This document shows positions 63,490 to 64,000 of a stretch of 64,000 nucleotides of DNA, in pieces. Every line of letters begins with the position of its first letter. The stretch's first letter is position 1. The DNA comes from Rhodospirillales bacterium (GTDB taxonomy: Bacteria; Pseudomonadota; Alphaproteobacteria; Rhodospirillales; Defluviicoccaceae), in assembly GCA_016710335.1 (NCBI GenBank), contig JADJXQ010000024.1, positions 220,270 through 284,269 on the forward strand, written 5' to 3'. A program made the position numbers and the translations under genes. The notes beneath the pieces are model-generated. The model was given only the letters and a program-made list of their open reading frames with translations. It made no database searches and was not told the origin of the DNA.

Positions 63490-64000
63490 ATGATAACAAG
63501 AACACCAACTGACATTATAACAAGAAGACGACTGTTGCGGACCACGTCGTCTGCCGGCCTGCTGCTGGCGGCTCAAGGGTTGCTTCCGGCCTGGGCGCGC
63601 AATGTGGCCGGCGCCGTGCCGGCCTCCGGTCCCCGCACCGGTCCGCATGAATTCGACCTCACCATCGCCGAGACGCCGATCACGATCGACGGTCGTACCC
63701 GTGCTCCCCGACTGGATATTCGAGGACCCCTACCGAGTGTTCGCCCAGCTCAAGAAGATGAGTCACTCCTACAACTTCCAGAAACGCACTGTTGGCGACC
63801 TTTTCGAGGAACCTCGCCACTGCGGGTCTTGGCGCGACGCTCCAAGGACCGCGATGCGTGAGGCCAGATGCGGATGGACCCCGCAGAGCATCGCCGACAT
63901 CACCGGCGCCAATCTGCACCTATCTGATCAGGGCCCACGGCCCCGAGACGAACTGGACCAGCCTGTTCCGCCCGGCGAAAGCGTGCGGCTCCGAGTCATC
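63490..64000 (+). pseudogene. copA: Multicopper oxidase CopA, internally deleted and cut by window end
   Basis: The start has a Tat signal (RRRLLRTTSSAGLLLAAQG) and FDLTIAETPITIDGR as in CopA oxidases. Immediately after, another frame reads VLPDWIFEDPYRVFAQLKKMS and ADITGANLHL, which in intact proteins lie about 150-200 residues further on. So an internal deletion, plus a frame change, is present near 63700. The gene runs past the window end. Confidence 0.7.

Overview
The window is a high-GC stretch of a proteobacterial chromosome. Ubiquinone hydroxylase COQ7, the hflKC/degP/DUF2065 block, the DUF1015-TrpB2 pair and the DUF2924/serine-recombinase cassette together suggest an alphaproteobacterium, perhaps Rhodospirillales-like. 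That placement is inference from gene content. Four regions follow one another.

(1) 1-21.9 kb, core chromosome: DUF423, a small lipoprotein, COQ7, purE, a composite PHB-depolymerase-type esterase, moeA, pyrE, DUF1015, a TrpB2-type tryptophan synthase beta chain, degP, DUF2065, hflC-hflK, the Fe-S carrier ATPase mrp, an exosortase pair (PrsT-like TPR lipoprotein and XrtD-like exosortase fused to EpsI), a frameshifted citramalate synthase, a TrmJ-like RNA methyltransferase and tRNA-Ser(GGA).

(2) 22.2-28.7 kb, defence island directly after the tRNA: type III restriction-modification (mod with a one-base frameshift, then res) and a two-gene unit made of an HD-domain phosphohydrolase and a YwgA/Panacea-like protein. 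The latter carries a G9 tract inside its coding sequence.

(3) 29.0-45.95 kb, an integrated phage-like element. It has a serine recombinase cassette, a divergent control region, an AlpA-like regulator, prim-pol primase, D5/SF3 helicase, an iteron-rich putative origin, a ParB-methylase fusion, and a complete lambda-like head module (terS, terL, gpW-like, portal, protease with internal scaffold start, decoration protein, major capsid protein, a truncated connector). No tail, tape-measure or lysis gene is seen. The layout matches either a capsid-encoding (cf-PICI-like) satellite or a prophage cut off just after its head genes.

(4) 46.1-64 kb, copper/heavy-metal resistance island. A long minus-strand array (Met-rich periplasmic protein, hemerythrin, YHS protein, DUF2933, ICMT-like methyltransferase, Lgt, truncated Rieske protein with an IS256 scar, beta-propeller, DUF302, SHOCT, TVP38, copper P-type ATPase, APC permease, CDF fragment) diverges from a plus-strand OmpR/histidine-kinase pair. 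The pair is followed by a heavily broken cusA-cusF-cytochrome c-cupredoxin-copA series running off the end. A TTTGTCACA-type motif recurs around the regulator and at several promoters of the island and may be its binding site.

Single-base or very small frame breaks occur in cimA, mod, the recombinase (twice), the primase, TVP38 and the beta-propeller (twice); at least four are in G or C runs. Many more are in the last 4 kb. Some of these may be consensus errors, so broken genes are described with that caveat.
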